This document shows, in pieces, positions 23,403-26,366 of a stretch of DNA of 26,366 bases. The translations under genes were made by a program, and so were the position numbers. This DNA comes from a virus. The notes beneath the pieces are model-generated. The model had not been told where the DNA came from, searched no databases, and saw only the letters and a program-made list of their open reading frames with translations. The number at the start of each line of letters is the position of its first letter. The first letter of the stretch is position 1. The stretch is taken from the IMG/VR virus record IMGVR_UViG_3300032285_001298, positions 1 through 26,366 of that record. One strand, 5' to 3'.

Positions 23403-23406
23403 AAGA

Positions 23407-23778
23407 TTAGTTTCCGAAGACAACAGCGTAAAAGTTTGCACAATCTATCAATCCTGCTCCTGATGTTGCATTATGAGTAACTCGCACTTGAGTTGCGCTT
23501 TGCAAAGTTGGTGCAGAGGAAGAACTAGTCGATGTAACTTGAGATGTTGCTCCATATGAAGTGGCGTATCCAAACGCTATTGCATAATTCGCATCAGCCA
23601 TAGCCGTTGCAAAATTCACCGTATAGTCTCCTGTCCCGTTCTTTGTAATCGAGGAGACATTGTAACTTGCACGGGGAGTAATCGGAGTTGAAAGGGTTCC
23701 ATTGAAATTTACCCACGCTTTGGCATATTGAACAGCTTGACCAGGTGAACCAACTATAGATGAAAGATTAATAGCCAT
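23407..23778 (-). CDS. Tail fibre/adhesin-type protein
   Basis: 123 residues, beta-rich. Reads QYAKAWVNFNGTLSTPITPR, then SYNVSSITKNGTGDYTVNFA, TAMADANYAIAFGYATSYG, a Ser/Thr stretch and a terminal CANFYAVVFGN. The AKAWVNFNGT...GDYTVNF...MA.ANY signature is typical of phage receptor-binding or fibre proteins. It is paralogous to the beta domain of 20249-20722. The ATG lies in a TAATATG junction with the stop that would end a read-through version of the upstream gene. Confidence 0.82.
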   Translation of the reverse strand: MAINLSSIVGSPGQAVQYAKAWVNFNGTLSTPITPRASYNVSSITKNGTGDYTVNFATAMADANYAIAFGYATSYGATSQVTSTSSSSAPTLQSATQVRVTHNATSGAGLIDCANFYAVVFGN

Positions 23779-23779
23779 A

Positions 23780-23836
23780 TTAAGAAACGATTATATACCA
23801 AGATGTGTTATTGTAGTAAAGAGTAACTTGCCAGTT
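23780..23836 (-). other. In-frame extension after TGA: candidate read-through or decayed C-terminus
   Basis: After the TGA at 23837-23839 the same frame continues for 18 codons (NWQVTLYYNNTSWYIIVS) to a TAA at 23780-23782. That TAA sits in the TAATATG junction used elsewhere in this operon. The paralogous end of the 25014 gene reads NWLVILYYTGTTWQINV at the same place. So the extension is homologous protein sequence, not chance. Confidence 0.7.
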
Positions 23837-24643
23837 TCAAACATTGCAAATGAAATTTTGAACCAATCCTTGAATTGTGCTTCCAGATGAAGGAGCAATT
23901 GTCAGATTGTTTGTACCCCAAGATGCCTTGGCATCGGCAACCGTGATAACAGTTCCATTGTTAGGGGCAGAAGGGAGTGTAAGCGTCCAAGCACCAGCAG
24001 AAGTATCAGCGGCAATTGATTGGTTTGCCGTAGCAATGTAATTACCAGACTTATAAATGTAGCTCTGGGTAATCGAAGGGGTAGATGCAATTGGATTACC
24101 AGAGGCATCAAAAGAAACAAACTGACCAGACAGACCAGTAAGCTGGTAAACCGTATTTGCCGCAAGAGATCCATCAGCAGATGGGCCTGTTTTGTAAACA
24201 ATGCCTTGGTTGGGAAGTATGCTTTCAATCGTTCCCCAAGTAGCTGTGCTACCAGAAGGTGTTACAACAGGGAATTGAGTTTCCGTAGATGTGCTAGGAA
24301 TAAATCCAGAAAGCTGACCAGTAGGAGTAATGGCTTGAATCTGACCAGACGAGATTGTTGCCTGTGCAGAAGAGGAAGATCCAAGGAAAACAGGATTTGC
24401 AACAGATGTGTCTCCCCATTTAACAAGACCCGTTGAAGCATTGTAAAAAAGGATACTGTTGGAAGACAGCGTAGGTACGGTGTATTTGCAGTAAGCAGAG
24501 TCTTCACCCACGACACGCTGGATAGTTCCAGAACCAAGGGCTGTGCAATAAGTTGGGAAATTAGGGTTACAAGCGGAAGGTGCATACTGAACAGTATTGC
24601 ATCCGCATCCTCCACCCCATCCGTTGTTTGATCCGCAAGACAT
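23837..24643 (-). CDS. Tail fibre protein, C-terminus cut by in-frame TGA
   Basis: 268 residues to the TGA. The N-terminus is Cys/Gly-rich (MSCGSNNGWGGGCGC, more Cys to residue ~52). The middle has FYNASTGLVKWGDTSVANPVF, similar to the 24679-25008 product. The C-terminal ~70 residues (AWTLTLPSAPNNGT...WGTNNLTIAPSSGSTIQGLV) match the end of the 25014 gene. The paralogue continues past NLICN for 18 more residues, whereas here TGA interrupts after FICNV. Either a nonsense change (real or sequencing error) or programmed read-through would explain it. Receptor-binding or fibre role inferred. Confidence 0.8.
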   Translation of the reverse strand: MSCGSNNGWGGGCGCNTVQYAPSACNPNFPTYCTALGSGTIQRVVGEDSAYCKYTVPTLSSNSILFYNASTGLVKWGDTSVANPVFLGSSSSAQATISSGQIQAITPTGQLSGFIPSTSTETQFPVVTPSGSTATWGTIESILPNQGIVYKTGPSADGSLAANTVYQLTGLSGQFVSFDASGNPIASTPSITQSYIYKSGNYIATANQSIAADTSAGAWTLTLPSAPNNGTVITVADAKASWGTNNLTIAPSSGSTIQGLVQNFICNV

Positions 24644-24678
24644 AGATTAAAGAGTTGTATGTGTTATTAATGTGATTG

Positions 24679-25008
24679 TCAATTAGGAACAATCAGTTGC
24701 CTGTATCCAGTTCCTCCGCTATTGGCAGATCCAACAGATGCGGCTATACATTCAAGTTGACCAGTTGATGATCGAAGTACAACATAAACAACAGAGCTTT
24801 GGGTAACTTGCTGAAGGTTGGGAAGATAAATAGGAGCCTGTGCTGAACCATCACCCCAACGCGTTGTTGTTCCATCGTAAACAAGCCAGCTTGCATTAAG
24901 CGGTGTATTTAGGCGTGTAATCTGGTTTCCGTTCTGCCAAATAATAGGACTTGGCCCTCCACTTACAGGAGGAAGTATGCTAATTGGAACTTGTGGATGA
25001 CACACCAT
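24679..25008 (-). CDS. Small fibre-associated protein, 109 aa
   Basis: Reads MVCHPQVPISILPPVSGGPS, IIWQNGNQITRLNTPLNASW, then LVYDGTTTRWGDGSAQAPIY and a C-terminal SGGTGYRQLIVPN. Beta-rich with a single N-terminal and one central Cys. The YDGTTTRWGDGS segment is similar to YNASTGLVKWGDTS in the next gene, so it is probably another member of the fibre set. It starts 5 nt after the upstream fibre stop. Family not named. Confidence 0.72.
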   Translation of the reverse strand: MVCHPQVPISILPPVSGGPSPIIWQNGNQITRLNTPLNASWLVYDGTTTRWGDGSAQAPIYLPNLQQVTQSSVVYVVLRSSTGQLECIAASVGSANSGGTGYRQLIVPN

Positions 25009-25013
25009 ATAGA

Positions 25014-26366
25014 TCAGACATTAATTTGCCAAGTTGTTCCAGTATAATACAAAATTACAAGCCAATTGCTAGTATTGCATATTAGATTTTGAACAGATCC
25101 TTGAATGGTATTTGCACCACCTGGAGCAATCGTCAGGTTATTTGTTTTCCAATTGTTTGCGGCATCAATAACCCAAACAGTACTTCCAGTAGCAGGAGAA
25201 GTCGGCAGGGTAAGCGTCCATGCAGAGCTTGCTGTGCTTGCGGCAATGTAGCTATTTGCTGTAGCCGTAGTTGTTGTAGAAGCGGCAGTCCATGTAACTC
25301 CAGCAGTTGCCCAAGTGGGAGCAGAAGTGCCATTAGATTGCAAGAATTGACCAGTTGTACCAGCCGCAAGGAAAGAAGTAGCTCCAGATCCCGTATTGTA
25401 AGGAACTTGTCCAGCCCCTCCACCAGCTAAATTGGTAGCAGTAGTGGCGTTGGCAACAGCAGTTGAACCAATAGTGGAAACTACTTGCGATGCGGTTGCG
25501 GCAGTAAATGCAGAGGTTCCATTTCCGTATGCCAATCCAGTTAGTGTATTAACACCAGTACCACCATACCCTGGAGTAACAACCGCACCATTCCAAGTAG
25601 CTCCTGTAATTGATCCAGTATAGTTAAATGTATTAGTTGACCAAGATACATTGGCTGGACTTGAGAAATGATAATCCCAAGTTCCAGCGGCAGTTGCATT
25701 AGTAAGCAATACTAGAGTTACATAACCTCCAGATGGAATTCCTCCAGAAATAATAGAAGTTCCAGAATTGTTATTTAACGCAATTACTCCGCTACTTTGA
25801 TTATTATTGAAAGTAAATGTTGCTCCGCTTGGCAAAGTAGTAGCATTTGGAAGCTGGAATACTTGTCCTCCAGATCCAGTTACATACCAATTTTGTTGGG
25901 AAGATGCCGTTAAAGTCTGAGTAGTTCCACTAGCTGTAATCTGGCTATAACCTTCAAAAATACAATTGGTGGTTATATTTCCATTGGACTCTCTTAAAAC
26001 AACAGAATTTACTCCGCTTGAAGAAGTAACTCCAGTTCCTCCATATGATACTCCAAGAGTTCCCCAAGTTGGCGAACCCGTACCTCCAGATAGCAAGGGT
26101 TGTCCAGTTGTTCCAGCGGCAGTATATGCAGTTGTTCCAGTTGCGCTCTGCCAAGGAAGCACACCAGCAGAACCTCCTGCAAGATTGGTTGCAGAAGTTG
26201 CAGTACCAGAAGGAACCCAAGTGGGAGCATTGCCAGCGCCTTGCGATGTTAAAACATATCCAGATGTTCCAGCATTAAGAAATGTAGTAGTTCCAGAAGC
26301 AGATTGATAAGGAATATAACCAACTCCACCACCAGAAAGGTTTGTTGATGTTGTTGCCGTACTTGC
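25014..26366 (-). CDS. Partial tail fibre with repeated Gly/Ser/Thr modules
   Basis: The frame is open across the right edge, so the N-terminus lies outside; the GTG at 26160-26162 is only an internal valine. The visible 450 residues hold at least three ~41-residue modules (NLAGG-x-AG...PYQS..GTT.FL.AGT.G..L.S.G...PTW), two YGGTGV segments and a central beta-rich domain (~residues 140-240 of the visible part). The ~65-residue C-terminal domain ends NNLTIAPGG...TIQGSVQNLICN and NWLVILYYTGTTWQINV. This is typical of phage side-fibre shafts with a C-terminal tip. Its C-terminal domain is shared with 23837-24643. Ends with TGA at 25014-25016. Confidence 0.88.
   Translation of the reverse strand, partial: ASTATTSTNLSGGGVGYIPYQSASGTTTFLNAGTSGYVLTSQGAGNAPTWVPSGTATSATNLAGGSAGVLPWQSATGTTAYTAAGTTGQPLLSGGTGSPTWGTLGVSYGGTGVTSSSGVNSVVLRESNGNITTNCIFEGYSQITASGTTQTLTASSQQNWYVTGSGGQVFQLPNATTLPSGATFTFNNNQSSGVIALNNNSGTSIISGGIPSGGYVTLVLLTNATAAGTWDYHFSSPANVSWSTNTFNYTGSITGATWNGAVVTPGYGGTGVNTLTGLAYGNGTSAFTAATASQVVSTIGSTAVANATTATNLAGGGAGQVPYNTGSGATSFLAAGTTGQFLQSNGTSAPTWATAGVTWTAASTTTTATANSYIAASTASSAWTLTLPTSPATGSTVWVIDAANNWKTNNLTIAPGGANTIQGSVQNLICNTSNWLVILYYTGTTWQINV
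25311..25433 (-). repeat. Fibre module repeat 3
   Basis: Codes NLAGGGAGQVPYNTGSGATS...APTW, separated from module 2 by ~210 residues that include a distinct beta-rich domain. Confidence 0.8.
26064..26186 (-). repeat. Fibre module repeat 2
   Basis: Codes NLAGGSAGVLPWQSATGTTA...SPTW, immediately after module 1 with a short Ser/Thr/Ala linker. Confidence 0.8.
26217..26342 (-). repeat. Fibre module repeat 1
   Basis: Codes NLSGGGVGYIPYQSASGTTT...PTW; similar in order and length (~41-42 residues) to modules 2 and 3. The three are divergent at the protein level, so this is an old repeat. Confidence 0.8.

Noticed and set aside
23837-23839. Global TGA reassignment as explanation for the fibre stop
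   Set aside because: Several genes here, for example those ending at 4905, 17417 and 25014, use TGA as a normal end next to the following start.
24020-24436. 138-codon plus-strand ORF opposite a fibre gene
   Set aside because: Arg/Cys/Asn-rich shadow of the repetitive fibre coding sequence, with no family resemblance.
1-26366. tRNA genes, CRISPR arrays, insertion sequences or an integrase/attachment site
   Set aside because: I looked for cloverleaf-like stretches, regularly spaced repeats and transposase or integrase motifs and saw none. Absence by eye is not proof.

Overview
The window looks like part of a tailed bacteriophage genome, probably podovirus-like. A compact virion operon fills the minus strand: fibre and adhesin genes, a tail-tube or stabilisation-type protein, connector-size proteins, a cupin, two Gly/Gln/Ala-rich internal proteins and one giant ejection protein with an N-terminal cell-wall domain. 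No tape-measure, sheath or baseplate genes are visible. Terminase, portal and capsid genes are not in the window and would be expected beyond the right edge, upstream in this operon. The sequence alone does not identify the host.

Layout. (1) Positions 1-4905, plus strand: a run of small genes, many joined by ATGA or TAATG stop/start overlaps. They include coiled-coil proteins, Cys-rich proteins, a probable PD-(D/E)XK nuclease-like protein (2464-2802), a probable replication-associated protein (2804-3223) and a C5 cytosine DNA methyltransferase (4027-4905). Genes 3-458 and 1622-2467 share a W/GDE domain, and several early proteins share EVARLRE-type coils, so this block looks assembled from shuffled modules. 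(2) 4902-7134: a GT17-like glycosyltransferase on plus meets a two-domain glycosyltransferase on minus. Their 3' ends overlap, and a hairpin lies at the junction. (3) 7127-26366, minus strand, read right to left: fibre proteins, an FN3-bearing tail protein, small virion proteins interleaved with two GIY-YIG homing endonuclease genes, a connector-like protein, a cupin, internal proteins, a 2365-residue giant protein, two small genes and the glycosyltransferase. Four junctions in this operon read TAATATG.

How the parts may work together (inference): the fibres bind the cell, the tail protein and connectors form the short tail, the internal proteins and giant 3D-domain protein open the wall and deliver DNA, and the methyltransferase protects the DNA or changes its epigenetic state. 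The glycosyltransferases may modify virion or host glycans.

The most striking signal is at 4027-4905. The methyltransferase gene is fully overlapped in the +1 frame by a second 288-codon ORF, and both frames carry motifs I recognise from database proteins. A 13-G tract lies where the frames could be swapped, just after the catalytic half. The second most striking is an in-frame TGA that cuts 18 residues from a fibre protein whose paralogue in the same window keeps the homologous tail.
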